Source of the DNA: Ryuthela nishihirai
Lineage: Eukaryota; Arthropoda; Arachnida; Araneae; Heptathelidae
Length of the DNA: 64,000 nucleotides
NCBI GenBank assembly: GCA_038380435.1
Contig: JAWZYU010000005.1
Coordinates: 35,486,001 to 35,550,000, forward strand
Direction of reading: 5' to 3'
In this document: piece after piece, positions 31,879-43,308 of the stretch
Layout: the number at the start of each line of letters is the position of its first letter
Numbering within the stretch: the stretch's first letter is position 1
Notes under the pieces: generated by a model
Told to the model about the DNA's origin: nothing
The model's database searches: none
What the model saw: the letters and a program-made list of their open reading frames with translations, nothing else
Position numbers and translations under genes: made by a program

Positions 31879-32020
31879 AACGGACGAGCCGTTCAACGAA
31901 TGTATCAAGAACGCTTCCCATACAGACATGTACCGGGACACCGTTTGTTTGCGCGTGCGCATCAAAATTTGTGCGATTATGGGTCATTAAGAGGTAGCAG
32001 ACGTGAGGGTAGGCCAATCT
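31879..32020 (+). pseudogene. DUF4817 transposase N-terminal part, after the break
   Basis: Continues the same frame at the right side of Polinton-1: AVQRMYQERFPYR, then FARAHQNLCDYGSLRGSRR, the second part of the DUF4817 domain. The frame is in register with the left part once one AACGGA copy is counted. The catalytic DDE region is absent. Confidence 0.82.
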
Positions 32021-32339
32021 AGTACGCCATTTGTAATAATTATGTCCAATGAATGTTTTCCCATTAATCACTATCTTGTGTCCTTTCAGATCTTGTACCT
32101 CTGCTACCACTTTCCCATGACGTTTCCGGTTATGGGTTCCTATGCAATTCTCATTCCTTTAGATGTTATCTACCTCCTCTAAAAGTTTGTACCTATATTT
32201 TTGAGACACCTTGTATATGAAGAGACCTCAACAGAACAATAATCAGAAAAGAAACATCCATAACTTTTCCAGGGTTCGAAAAGTCCCACTTTGGCCAATA
32301 ACCAAGTACGCTAACCACTCGATCAAATGGACCATTATG

Positions 32340-33200
32340 AATCTTCTTTTTTTTTGCTTTGTGTGTGTTTGGGAACGTAGGAGGGTAAGGGTGGGTGGGA
32401 AATTACAATCTTTCACTTTTTCTGTTATTTTTTTTTCAGAGATTTTGAAACTTTTTTCAATGACGAAACAAAATTTGACGACACAATGATGTTGGCATAT
32501 TTTGTTAAAGTATGCATAAAGAATCTCCATAATGGTATATAACAAAAGAAAAATAGTCTTCTCAGTAAGTATTACAAGAAACATAGATTTTTTTTAAATA
32601 GCTACTTTTTTTAATTACAATAATTATAAAGTATATGTAAATATATAGATATTGTAAAGATATTGTAATTCTTTCCGAATTACAATATCTTTATAAACAT
32701 GAATATGTAACATTCAGAACACTGCGGATTGATCACTGAACATCGGCGGCAAAATTATGTTCAATGTCTCTTTATGGATTGTTACGGAAAAACGAAAATT
32801 GTAATGCAATCTGAATTTTAATTTTTCTCATCTGTAATTAGATTTTTTAAGAAAAATATGTGTTGCACTTAGAACATGAATTCACAACTCATCATTGATT
32901 TACTGAGTATCTATCCGCTATCAGGCTGTTTTACGTAACAGCATGAAGATGAGTGTAGGGAAAGAATTGTCTTGAGTCGGATGGAAAACTGAATTCACCC
33001 GTTTCAAGACAACTTTTCCTCTGCCATCATCTTTATCCTGTTACATAAAATAGTTGATAGTGGATAAACTCAGTAAAGGTACGTTTCGTAATTGTTTCAT
33101 TTTCTTTTAACTTTAATCTAATTGTTAAGTGTATTTTCTTGTAAACATAGAAATAAAGGTTTACGCTATATTTATTAAAGTTTTAGATTTAGCTAGTAAC
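32340..33200. other. No gene seen; one perfect hairpin
   Basis: A hairpin at 32,654-32,694 (aaagatattgtaattc / gaattacaatatcttt, 16-bp perfect stem). The rest is AT-rich with shadow frames only. Confidence 0.6.
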
Positions 33201-33203
33201 TGC

Positions 33204-33615
33204 TCTTGTTGAATCAAGGGGCGGGGGTGGCTCAGTCGGTAGCGCGCCAGGCTCGTAATCTGTAGTTCCCAGGTTCGAGTCCCAGCTGGGTCAGCGTTGA
33301 GATTTATCTCCGCAAAATTTCCCCGCCCTGCCCACGGTCAGTAGGGGACACCGATGCGCTTGAAAAGGCCGCCGTCCGTCGGATGGGACGTTAAGCCGTG
33401 GCCCCGTGTGCGGGAGAGCCATACCCTGTGCACGTTAAAGAACACGCTGGATGGCCTTGACGGGAGGCTACCATCTGTCTCCCAACAGCTGTTCCAGTGG
33501 GTCCCCTCCCCCAACCTTCTCTGAGCCTTGGGGGTCCATGTGACCTGGCCATTTAGCCCATGGTGTGCAAAAAAGTGCCGCTCAGAGGTAAAACAATCCA
33601 ATCTTGTTGAATCAA
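33204..33615 (+). mobile_element. SINE A copy, full length, with TSD
   Basis: Body 33,218-33,601 between two copies of TCTTGTTGAATCAA (33,204-33,217; 33,602-33,615). Confidence 0.95.
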
Positions 33616-34130
33616 ATGAAAATATTTTTGTCTGTGACTGTGCCTAAAAATGATTCGGAAGTGCTGCACCAGACAGTTTAGGTACGGTCAACAGACCATT
33701 TAGGTGCCACCACCAGACAATTTAGGTGTGACCATTAGAAAATTTTCAATAATAGAAAAAAAAATATATGTATATATAATTTTCCGCAAAAAAAATGCTT
33801 TTGAACAAACAGATCATTATAAATTCAAACTTATAGCATTCGTTAGTTTATTATGAAATCCTTTCTGGAATCAAAGCCATAAAACGTATGGTGGCTATAT
33901 ACAGTCTATGCGTATTTGATGATGATTGACTATATGTTATAAATGAAAGGCAAAGACTTAAATTCTCAAAAAGCTGCTTTTGCATAAGTTTAGTTTACAA
34001 TTCTGTACATTTGGGCTGAGCATTTTAATTTTCTTAATGTGGCCACAACGAATTGCTCTTGACTAGCAATGCGGCCACGAGAAAATATGTCCTGAAAACC
34101 ATTATTCTGACATGAATCTGAACATTTCGT
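33616..34130. other. No gene seen
   Basis: AT-rich. A short triplicated phrase (agacagtttaggt, agaccatttaggt, agacaatttaggt) lies near 33,672-33,730. Confidence 0.5.
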
Positions 34131-34800
34131 TCAAAATTGAAACAATCTGAATATTGCGTTTAAAATTAAAGAAATCTGAACATTTTGTTTAAATTGAATC
34201 AATCTGAATGTTTCGTTTAATATTGAAGAAATATGAACATTTCGTTTAAAACTGAAGCAATATTAGCATTGCGTTTATTTGAAAATGAAGCAATATAAAC
34301 ATTTCGTTTAAAGTTGAAGGAATCTGAAAATTATATTTATAACTGAAGCAAAAATAAACATTTCATTTAAAACTGAAGCAATTTCGTTTTAAACTGAAGA
34401 AACCTGAATATTTCTTTTAAAATTAAAGAAATCTGAACATTTTGTTTAAATTGAATCAATCTGAATGTTTCGTTTAATATTGAAGAAATATGAACATTTC
34501 GTTTAAAACTGAAGCAATATTAGCATTGCGTTTATTTGAAAATGAAGCAATATAAACATTTCGTTTAAAGTTGAAGGAATCTGAAAATTACATTTATAAC
34601 TAAAGCAAAAATAAACATTTCATTTAAAACTGAAGCAATTTCGTTTTAAACTGAAGAAACCCGAATATTTCTTTTAAAATTGAAGAAATATGAGCATTTC
34701 GTTTAAAACCGAAGCAATATGAACAATTCGTTTAAAATTGAAGCAATCTGGACATTTTGTTTAAAAGTGAAACAAACTGAACATTTTTTTCATTTACAAC
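34130..34800. repeat. ~29-bp satellite with a 257-bp higher-order unit
   Basis: Basic unit like gaacatttcgtttaaaattg(aagcaatct). A block of about nine units starting at 34,149 recurs almost unchanged from 34,406 (offset 257 bp). Confidence 0.9.
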
Positions 34801-34934
34801 TGAAGCATTCTCAAAGAAATTAATTCGTTACACAAGCTTCTTTTGCCATTTTTGGCGAAACTTGTATAAAAGATTAATTTCTTTCATTTTCTGTAATGTT
34901 TCTGTCACCGTTTTTTAGAGAATGTGACATCTCT

Positions 34935-35063
34935 AAATCTATTTCTGCATATGGGCATGGTTTCTAATATCTATTTAGGGACATGGTCTCAAACATCTAT
35001 ATAGGGGCATGGTCTCTAACATCTATATAGGGGCATGGTCTCTAACATCCATATAGGGGCATG
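34935..35063. repeat. Short minisatellite, ~29-bp unit
   Basis: About four copies of catggtctctaacatctatataggggcat-like units, ending at gggcatgcatacacg. Confidence 0.88.
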
Positions 35064-35284
35064 CATACACGTGAGAGCATAAAAGAAATTTTAAAAGTGC
35101 CTATATCATTAAATGAAATGTTAACTAGCCAAAGTTCTTTGCAGATGCATCACTATATTGTAGCTGTAAATTATTTTAACCATGCAAGAACTGTCAGGAT
35201 GTTCTATCAGAATACAAGACGAATTTCACCAAGATATGCAGCTTATATATTACGAACCAAATTACCCTGCTGATCATTCATGAA

Positions 35285-35457
35285 ATATCGTATTTTAACG
35301 TGTATAAGGAACCCCCTGATTTTTTTATCAAAATTTTTTTTTGAGATATAATCATTTATTTAAGAATACTATCCATGTATAAGAAACCCCCCTATTTTTG
35401 AGACCCAATTTTTGGCAAAAATGTGTTCCTTATACATGTTAAAATTCGGTAAATGCA
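35285..35457. mobile_element. MITE-like inverted repeat
   Basis: cgtattttaacgtgtataaggaac at the left pairs with gttccttatacatgttaaaattcg at the right. A related word (catgtataagaaaccccc) occurs in between. No coding capacity and superfamily unknown. Confidence 0.6.
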
Positions 35458-35559
35458 ATGAATCTATTATCCCTATATAATCGTTCATGGATGTAAATGG
35501 GATGAAATATTCTCCTTCCTCATCAGTAACAGAATTCTCGAGTTGCAAACCATCATCTA

Positions 35560-36280
35560 GATTTTCTCAGGTATAGGATACGAGAGCGATCAAGGGCCAC
35601 TTTAGGTCCACTGACGGGGCAGCCGACCACCAGGAGTCGCTGGCAGGAGAGAGATGAACCTTTCACGGGCCGAGTGGCCCCATTAACCAACAACGAGCAG
35701 TCTCGTTTGCATGCGCACGTGGATAGTGATCACGTGAATGTCTGGGGACAAGCGAGCCAGCGATCAGTTCGTGTCGGAGGACATCCATCATTGCAGTCGG
35801 CGAAACTGCTTGTCCCTCCCTGCGAGGTGCACTGTGCTGAAGCGGTAATTAACCTATGAAACGCGCCGTGCCTTGGTGGGTGGGGCTTGCCCGTGGAGTC
35901 CCTGTGGACGACCGGCCGTGCGTCGCGCAAGCCGCCGCCGACCGAGCGCGGAGTGAACGAACAGCACCTGCTCGTCATGGACTAGCCACGGTCAGCTGAG
36001 TGCCGTGCTCTGCCACTAGGTGTCGTGCTGTCCCCATTCCCACCCCCATTCATATGAACCATCTGAGGTGTTTGGAATTTCGCTCCAAGTCACAGGTACT
36101 TGTCAACGGTAAAGGCGCGGAGGGGCGACGCGTAAGAGAAGCGCCAACCCACGTGTTGAGTGTGTCACGGCCCAGGTGAGCAGTTCCGGAGGTCCAGGAG
36201 CAAAGATGCTGGCCCATCCTTGGCTGCAGTTTCTCAGCTCGCAGCCGATGTTCCCTTTCTTACTACAGAACGGTGAGTCG
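35560..36280 (+). promoter_or_regulatory. CpG-rich block, candidate host promoter/5' exon
   Basis: Composition changes sharply: long runs rich in CG dinucleotides (for example gtgcgtcgcgcaagccgccg near 35,916) inside AT-rich surroundings, with no repeat of the SINE/MITE families. Ends near the donor at 36,273. Other donor-like CAG|GT words lie at about 36,090 and 36,175. In arthropods this suggests an unmethylated 5' gene end, but it is inference from composition only. Confidence 0.45.
36206..36272 (+). CDS. Candidate first coding exon of an unidentified host gene
   Basis: ATG with A at -3 (caaagATG), then 22 codons: MLAHPWLQFL, then SSQPMFPFLLQN, with a phase-1 break at g|GTGAGT (36,273-36,278), a near-consensus 5' splice site. 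The reading is not repeat-derived and has hydrophobic/proline content like the short N-termini of many transcription factors, but I cannot name a family. No downstream exon is recognisable in the window, so the gene would extend right through a large intron. An alternative is that the donor at 36,175 is used and this ATG is intronic. Confidence 0.35.
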
Positions 36281-37045
36281 AGTGTGATCTTGAATCTAAA
36301 ATGTGAATTTTGTCCTGTTATGCTCACGGTGTGTAATATTAATTGCGTGGCAGATGTTAGAGATAAAATATGGCAGATAAGTGCACGAAATATCGGATGC
36401 TAGAGCTAGTTGAATGTAATGGATGAAGTTCATGCATGTTTAATGAGATACACCGGAAACGTTCTTACTGATCATGTTTCTCCTCCTGAACAAAAAAACT
36501 AATTTTTATTCCACTTTCCTTCTTGAAATTAAACTGTATTTTGAATATTTTTGTCCGTCGATGAGAATTGTTTACTGAATTTACTTTTGAAACATGATTA
36601 GATATTTAATATCTTAGCATTTAAAGACGTCATATTTTGTATTATCTTTAAGTCAAGTTAATATTTACACTAAAGACATTTACACTAAATTATGTATTAT
36701 GTTACATTATTCTTCTTAAAATAATAATAACAATGAGAAATAATTCTTACTATAAAATATTAAAACAAGAATTTCTGTGTATTTGTGTAAGCCAACAATA
36801 AATAAGGGAATTCATTTTAAAAAAAAACATTTTATTGTAATATAAACTTAGTATAGTGATTTTTCACTTGACTATTTTCAATTATTTTGAATCTTTATTC
36901 TTAATACTATCTTTACTTCTGTTAATATTATGTTCACTCTGAAATGTATTTTTCTCACACTCAAAATATATTTCGATATTAGTACAAACTATATTATTAT
37001 TTGTTTATAATAAAACCTTTGCAATATATAAATATAATATTATTT
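36281..37045. other. AT-rich, possible intron; no gene seen
   Basis: Sharp return to AT-rich sequence after the donor. No repeat family recognised. Confidence 0.45.
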
Positions 37046-37049
37046 CCTA

Positions 37050-37365
37050 GTTTTGAGATTTATCTCATAAAAACTCCCCGCTCTACCCTTGGTTAGTAGG
37101 GGATACCGACTGACTTGGAAGGCCTCCGTCCGTCGGATGGGACTTTAAGCCGTGACTCCGTGTGCGGGAGAGTTATACTTGTGCACATTAAAGAACAGGC
37201 TGGATAACCTTGACGGGGACTTTCATCTGTCTCGTAATTGCTGTTCAGTGGGTCCCCTTCCCCCAACATTCTCTGAACCCTCGTGGGTCCTTGTGACCTG
37301 AACATTTAGCCCACAGTGTGCAAAAAACAAATAAGCGCCGCTCAGAGGTAAAACGATCCAACCAT
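37050..37365 (+). mobile_element. SINE A copy, diverged, headless
   Basis: From ttgagatttatctcataaaaactccccg to taaaacgatccaacc. Many substitutions; the tRNA head is absent. Confidence 0.82.
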
Positions 37366-38775
37366 TCCCTATTACCGTCAGCTTTGAACTGGATTAAATT
37401 GGATCACCTTTGAGTCGACGTTCGCAATGGTGGAGAAGAGTATTAGAGGACATTGCCCACATAATGCTTTTGATCTTTGTAAACTCAAAATAACACTACA
37501 GCATGTATCTATTGTCGTGGATGTGCGATCCCTGAAAATGCGTGAAAGGAGTACATTGTTTCTCTCTAGATATCATTTGCTCACTATGGGATGAAAGGTC
37601 GCAAAGACCCCAAGTCTCAGAGGAGAGTGAATATAAGCACTGGACAGTTAAAATAAAGCAACAATTAAAGCAACTTAACTCCTGCATATATGATCACTGT
37701 TCAACTCTAATCCCGTGGATTGTGACCTTATTAGGATAATCGTGTGAAAGAGAGGATTTTGAATCACGATTAGTAAATTCCGAACATTCAAGGTTGACTA
37801 ACTGGCATGATACTCACTTAAAGTTTTTAAAATTAGTTTAATGTGTAATAAGTATTCTTTTCAAAACTATTATATTACTCAATATTTAATAGTTAATGCG
37901 ATTTAAATTTTTTTCTATCAGTTCTTTTCAATGAGTGTATTGCCAATACGTGTAAAAACATTTTAATTTTTCACAGAAATTCTTCAATGCATGGAAATCA
38001 ATGAAATCTAAAACTCTATGGAAGTGTAACTCAGAAATAGAATTTCTTAAAATTCATGTTTCTAGATGCGTAATCAAATACGTATTGTTTTATTAACAAC
38101 TGTAGTAATATTAATAAAAAATAAAAATAACCAAAAATTCAGCCAAATTATAAATTAAACTATTCTTTATTGCACTAACAGTTATATTTGGGAGCGAATT
38201 TCATTGATGTTATATATTTTATCTGGAAATAAGACTGTTCTCCACGTCAGCAAGTGAATAATTACGATTCACATTCATAAAAACATCGTTTATTCATCAA
38301 GATTTTTATATAGTAACTTATGCGTGCATTAAACACATGTTAGTGATTCTTCGAGGTAAGTGTTGTTGACTGTGATGTGTACAGACTGTATTCTATATAA
38401 TAAACGTTGAGTTATTTTTTTTTTCAGAGATTATTATTCCGAAAGTTTGTTCATAACTTCTTTTCAGGAAGTTTTCTCATAACTTCCAGAGCAGCATGTG
38501 AAACCATGCATCTAATTAAACAGAATTTCTTAGGATTTAGTGTGCTTTTATTTTTACACTAAATGACGCCTTAATAGTGCATACCTGGCCGATATAAACC
38601 TGGAACGTTCCTTTATAATGAATCTTAACTGGAATCAATTTTGCTCGGATTATTGTTGAAATAAAACGCAACGAAAAGATTACAAATTGTATGATTTTTT
38701 AAAAAAAAATTCCAGAATCGCAAAAGATTTTACTCTGCTATTAATCTTTCTGGGATATAATTTCATATTTACGTT
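37366..38775. other. No gene seen
   Basis: AT-rich; short frames at 37,496-37,739 on both strands have no domain. Confidence 0.45.
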
Positions 38776-38835
38776 ACTATTTGGACCTCCGTAGCCCATG
38801 GCTGCTTGAGGATGATGATGATGATGATGACTTTT
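38776..38835 (+). mobile_element. RTE LINE 3' tail fragment
   Basis: ggacctccgtagcccatggc followed by tgcttgagg and (atg)n matches, in the other orientation, the 3' end of the RTE relic at 6,465-6,520. Confidence 0.7.
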
Positions 38836-39253
38836 AAAATGAAACAGTATAAATCGTAGGTTCTGTTGGTTACAATGTGCACTAAAATGACAAAATATTT
38901 TGTTGAGCCAAACTTATTGAATCTCAATTGTAATTTTGTCAAATGTTTATGTATAAATCAGGTCCGTAGAACCCGCTATTCGTTGCAAAAGAACATGCTG
39001 CTCGTAAAACAAATACTCACGATATTAAATCTGGTTCATTTCTTCGAATATTTTGGCCAAATATTTTTAGATGCATAACTAGGCGATTTTGCCACCTCAT
39101 AGTACTCATTAAAAATGTATATTCTATTTTTTAATCAAAATATTTTCTTGATTCCTTAAAAACATATTTTTTTCGAATTCATTACTCATTAGAAATGGTA
39201 TGTTTGCGTTTTAAAGTAGATAATTTTTCCTGCATTCCTTTAAGAATATCCTT
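38836..39253. other. No gene seen
   Basis: AT-rich between the RTE tail and the next SINE; a 70-codon frame (38,866-39,078) has no domain. Confidence 0.4.
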
Positions 39254-39668
39254 CTTTGTTAGTGGGGGGCGGGGGTGGCTCAGTCGGTAGCGCGCCAGTC
39301 TCGTAATCTGTAGTTCCCAGGTTCGAGTCCCAGCTGGGTCAGCGTTGATATTTATCTCCGCAAAATTCCCCGCCCTGCCCACGGTCAGTAGGGGACACCG
39401 ATGGGCTTGGAAAGGCCGCCGTCCATCGGATGGGACGTTAAGCCGTGGCCCCGTGTGCGGGAGAGCCATACCCTGTGCACGTTGAAGAACACGCTGGATG
39501 GCCTTGACGGGAGGCTACCATCTGTCTCCCAACAGCTGTTCCAGTGGGTCCCCTCACCCAACCTTCTCTGAGCCTTCGGGGTCCATGTGACCTGGCCATT
39601 TAGCCCATGGTGTGCAAAAAAGTGCCGCTCAGAGGTAAAACAACCCAACAACAACTTTGTTAGTGGGG
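39254..39668 (+). mobile_element. SINE A copy, full length, with TSD
   Basis: Body 39,268-39,654 between two copies of CTTTGTTAGTGGGG (39,254-39,267; 39,655-39,668). Confidence 0.95.
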
Positions 39669-40474
39669 CTTCAATAAGTTTTGGGTTGGACGGCCTAGTG
39701 TAAACTTTTATGTGTTGTGACTCTTACACGAAATCAAAACAGGATTTACACAAATGTAGACAGAGAAATTTGATTAATAATATAGTAATACTCACGTGAC
39801 TTCTTGAAAGTCGGAGAGTTTTATTAATCGTTTTTACGTTTAGAGTAATAGTAAAAGGAAGAGCTCTGCGAGGATATTGGTATTTAAAAACTTTCCGTGG
39901 ATAAAAGATTAAAGTTAATGCGAAATAGCTGATAAAACTGTGGATAACAAAATTTATGTTAATATGGATAGCGAATAAAACCGCGGATAAAAAAAATTAT
40001 GTTAATGTTGAGACCGGATAAAATCTCGGATTTGATAAAATATGCAAGAACACGGGCAAATATTATTGCATTTTTGATGACTGACAAGAATGGAAATAAA
40101 ACTATTTGAGATAATGGAAAAAGAAATGTGATGTGAAAATTCAATGATTATATTGATTTTTAAAAGAAATAAAAAAGGTCACTGGATAAAGAAACGAATT
40201 TGAAACCTTATCTTATGTGAAAGAAACGATCTTTTTGCTAGAAAAGCAGCAAATAAATTCAAAATATTACTGAAGTGTTACATAGAAAACTGGAATTAAA
40301 TATGTGCACATTTTAGTAGTGGAGATCACAAAGTTTGCGCAATGATGTATAAAGGGGAGTTAATGAGTTAAAAAAAAAAGGGTGTCTTCACATAATCGCA
40401 GGTAACTTCATTTAAAAGAGCAAATTTACTCAGAAGAATTTGCAAAATTACATTTAGGCAAATTTTTGTATAAT
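39669..40474. other. No gene seen
   Basis: AT-rich; diverged repeats of a ggataa...aattatgttaat unit near 39,890-40,020. Confidence 0.45.
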
Positions 40475-40698
40475 ATTTAGTAAGGGTGCCGTCCCGTGGC
40501 CAAGTGATTAGCGCGCTTAGCTACTGATCTAAGGGACCTGGGTTCGAAATCCGGATAAGGCATGGACGTTTGTGTCGTTTTTCTACGGAGGTCCTGCCAT
40601 CCTCTCAGACCTTCTACTATGGCATATAAACTGACAGGCTCCTGTCAGACCTCTGTGGCAAGCAGCTGCTTGAGGGGGTATTTATTTATTTAGTAAGG
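40475..40698 (+). mobile_element. SINE B copy, full length, with TSD
   Basis: From gtgccgtcccgtggccaagtg to ggggtatttattt. ATTTAGTAAGG is repeated at both ends (about 40,475-40,485; 40,688-40,698). This copy defines the family boundaries well. Confidence 0.92.
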
Positions 40699-41325
40699 CA
40701 TTTTTTTATCGCAGTATATCTTTTTAGTTAATAATTAGTCATTAAAAATATAATTAGACTAATTTCTTATACTCGCAAGCATACATCGGACCTCAAGCAT
40801 TTGCAAAATTTGAATGGTTATTAAGTAGCCAATATACGTTGATGCTGATAAAGTTTTGCAGATGCGGATAGAACTTTTGGTACCGAGAAGGATTCTAGTA
40901 AAAAATGCTAATTTGCCTCACAAACTATAGGTTTGTGTTCCTGCTATATAGTATAGTTGTGGAAGTCTGAATGTTTAACAATATTAGTACCATTCATAAG
41001 AACTTGCTTAAGAAGTTAATTAAAATTTGAATTAGGCATTTATTTCAAACCGTTTAAAAAATAAACACATTCTAGTAGTTTCTGTAACTTGTATAAAAAT
41101 TATTCTTTCAATGATCATCAATTTTGTATAAGTTCGTCAGCATTTATATTAGTCGTTTCCAGAACTCATTTAAATGTGTGTGAATATTGTTAAAAATTGA
41201 GATTTCAATGGATTCGAAAACAGATATTTAAATGAGCGATTCAATCGCATTTTTACGTAAAAGGCTTATTTTAGAAGTTATAGAGTTTCTAATTTAGCTT
41301 TCCACTGACATAACATGAACCATAA
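40699..41325. other. No gene; partial family E repeat at the right
   Basis: Near 41,195-41,310 (attgagatttcaatggattc ... ttatagagtttctaatttagc) resembles the right arm of the family E repeat at 62,800-63,285. Confidence 0.45.
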
Positions 41326-41329
41326 CTTT

Positions 41330-42107
41330 CTGGAGGAGGAAGAGAGCAGTCGGTGACGCTACAGGCTCGTAATCTGAAGTTCCCAAGTTCAAGTACCCCC
41401 TATGTCAGGGTTGATATTTATCTCCGCCACATGGGGCAGGGGTGGCTCAGTCGGTAGCGCGCCAGACTCGTAATCTGTAGTTCCCATATTCGAGTGCCAG
41501 CTGGGTCAGCGTTGAGATTTATCTCCGCAAAATTCCCCGCCCTGCCCACGGTCAGTAGGGGACACCGATGGGCTTGGAAAGGCCGCAGTCCGTCGGATGG
41601 GACGTTAAGCCGTGGCCCCGTGTGCGGGAGAGCCATACCCTGTGCACGTTAAAGAACACTCTGGATGGCCTTGACGGGAGGCTACCATCTGTCTCCCAAC
41701 AGCTGTTCCAGTTGGTCCCCTCCCCCAACCTTCTCTGAGCCTTCGGGGTCCATGTGACCTGGCCATTTAGTCCATGGTGTGCAAAAAAGTGCCGCTCAGA
41801 GGTAAAACAATAACAATAACAATATCTCCGCCACCCTGCTCGCTGTGAGAAGGGGAAGACCTTGGAAAGGCCACCATCCACTGGATGGGACGTTAGGTGG
41901 TGGCACTGTGTTCAGGAGAGCCATAACCTATGAACGTTAAAGAGCACACTGGATGGCCTCGACGGGAGGCTCTCATCTGTCTCTTAAGAGCTTTTCAGTG
42001 GGGTTCCCTTTCCCCAACCTTCTGTAGTCCTTGGGGTCCTTGTGACCTGCCCATTTAGCCACTTGTGTGGAAAAAAATGTGCCGCTCAAATGTAAAACAG
42101 CCCAACC
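41330..42107 (+). mobile_element. Old SINE A copy split by a young SINE A
   Basis: A diverged head (gaagagagcagtcggtgacgc...) lies left of 41,430; the diverged body resumes at 41,823 and ends at 42,107 with taaaacagcccaacc. Confidence 0.8.
41419..41834 (+). mobile_element. SINE A copy nested in SINE A, with TSD
   Basis: Body 41,431-41,822 between two copies of TATCTCCGCCAC (41,419-41,430; 41,823-41,834). The target is SINE A sequence itself. The tail reads acaataacaataacaa. Confidence 0.93.
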
Positions 42108-42189
42108 ATTAACATTCGGACATGAGAGGATATGAAGTGCGTGCGCAGCTGTGCATGTTTTAACGCAGCATCATATAAAAAAAAATATC

Positions 42190-42305
42190 TTGAAGGTGAG
42201 AGCTGCTATGATATGTACAATGAAACTAATTTGGTAGAATGGATCCAGAAATTGGAGGCATATGGATACGAATTAAGGCAAGCTGACGGACAACACCTGC
42301 CATAG
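42190..42305 (+). other. Orphan coding-like fragment
   Basis: A plus-strand frame ends ETNLVEWIQKLEAYGYELRQ, then ADGQHLP and a stop. It looks protein-like (mixed polar/hydrophobic, good codon use) but has no start upstream. Unrecognised; perhaps a last exon or a transposon end. Confidence 0.25.
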
Positions 42306-42309
42306 ACCT

Positions 42310-42675
42310 TTATAGTAATAAAATATTTTCCCTAAATTCAATTATCTTAACCAAAAAGTTAATTATGGTTAGTTTAGGTGGTCTAAGCAAACAATTTCAA
42401 AGCTGTCAATGAGACAAGCTAAGGGAGATCTACATACTTAAAGAAATGCAAGCTCTCGGACTACTTACTTTATTCTCTTAAACCATTTTGTTTAATATCA
42501 CACAACATTCTACTGGTTGTATAGGTTGGGTTATAAGCCTATTGGTCTCAAGGAAATATACTATATATCAATAATAGATACAGACGTAGGCTTTTAAATT
42601 TATAAAACAAGATTTTTATTAAAACATATACCAGAAAGATTCATAACCTTGCAAAAAAAAAAAATCATGGTCGTG
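42310..42675. other. No gene seen
   Basis: AT-rich with no recognised repeat. Confidence 0.45.
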
Positions 42676-42679
42676 GTGA

Positions 42680-42845
42680 AGCATTTAAGATAAGGAGATT
42701 GTGAAGTTAACGCATCGATGATTCTCTCCCATTGGCTGATTGAGCTATCATCCAATGATTGACAAGTGACTGATAACTTCCATCAACCAGTGATCTATGA
42801 AAATCGTCGATGTGTCAACTTCGCAATCTTATTATTTTAATTTCT
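42680..42845. mobile_element. MITE, family C
   Basis: gattgtgaagttaacgcatcg (about 42,699) and cgatgtgtcaacttcgcaatc (about 42,808) form an inverted pair with few mismatches. The interior ggctgattgagctatcatcc is shared with 6,110-6,300. No TSD defined. Confidence 0.65.
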
Positions 42846-43104
42846 TCTGTGCAAGCTTTGCTACAGATCATATTAGAAAAGATAATGCGAAAACTCCAAA
42901 TATACTTTTAAATCTTCTCAAAGATTCTCGATTTCCTTTCCATTGTAAATCTCAGACAGCAATTCTTTGAAAATTGGGGTAAGCAAAAAAAAAATTCGCT
43001 ATGCATAATCTCTTATTTTAGTCTTTCCCCTAACAGTATTAAAAATTTATACTTTACCCTATCAGTATTAAAATACATATATTGCACATACATTACAACA
43101 TATA

Positions 43105-43308
43105 AATAAATAAATAAATACCCCCTCAAGCAGCTGCTTGCCACAGAGGTCTGACAGGAGCCTGTCAGTTTATATGCCAAAATAGAAGATCTGAGAGGAT
43201 GGCAGGATCTCAGCAGAAAAACAACACATATAACCATGCCTTATCCGGGGCTCGAACCCAGGTCCCTTAGATCAGTAGACAAGTGCGCTAACCACTATAT
43301 TATCAAAA
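43105..43308 (-). mobile_element. SINE B copy
   Basis: Starts with (aaat)n tail sequence and ataccccctcaagcagctg; ends at cgctaaccactat, where the head is cut. Confidence 0.9.

Larger units (their letters stand above)
29824..31884. mobile_element. Polinton-1: 2-kb defective Polinton/adintovirus-like element
   Basis: The element is 29,830-31,878. Both ends read AGTAGTTTAGTC inward. Exact 6-bp TSD AACGGA (29,824-29,829; 31,879-31,884). Imperfect terminal inverted repeats of about 160 bp (left, to about 29,990) and 230 bp (right, from about 31,650). Minus-strand genes: capsid-protein end, adenain-like protease (broken), packaging ATPase (open). One plus-strand ORF. Polymerase and integrase are absent, so it is a short deletion derivative of a 15-20 kb parent (family knowledge for size). 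Confidence 0.9.
29577..32215 (+). mobile_element. DUF4817 (IS630-like) transposon interrupted by Polinton-1
   Basis: Terminal inverted repeats of about 95 bp: CAGGGTGTCTCAAAAATATA from 29,579 and its counterpart (CAAGGTGTCTC...) ending at 32,213, each next to TA (29,577-29,578; 32,214-32,215). Without Polinton-1 and one 6-bp TSD copy the element is about 580 bp, so it had already lost most of its transposase. Confidence 0.85.
29098..32335 (-). mobile_element. SINE B copy split by 3 kb of nested elements
   Basis: The left part (agcagctccttgccacagaggtctgatag...) ends near 29,190. The right part (gacctcaacagaa...ccagggttcgaa...cgctaaccactcgatca) occupies 32,222-32,335. Between them lie SINE A (29,211-29,548) and the DUF4817 transposon (29,579-32,213). 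Diverged, hence old. Confidence 0.7.

Noticed and set aside
31783..31965. Short frames crossing the right end of Polinton-1
   Set aside because: They read through the terminal repeat and the interrupted DUF4817 sequence on the wrong strand or frame.
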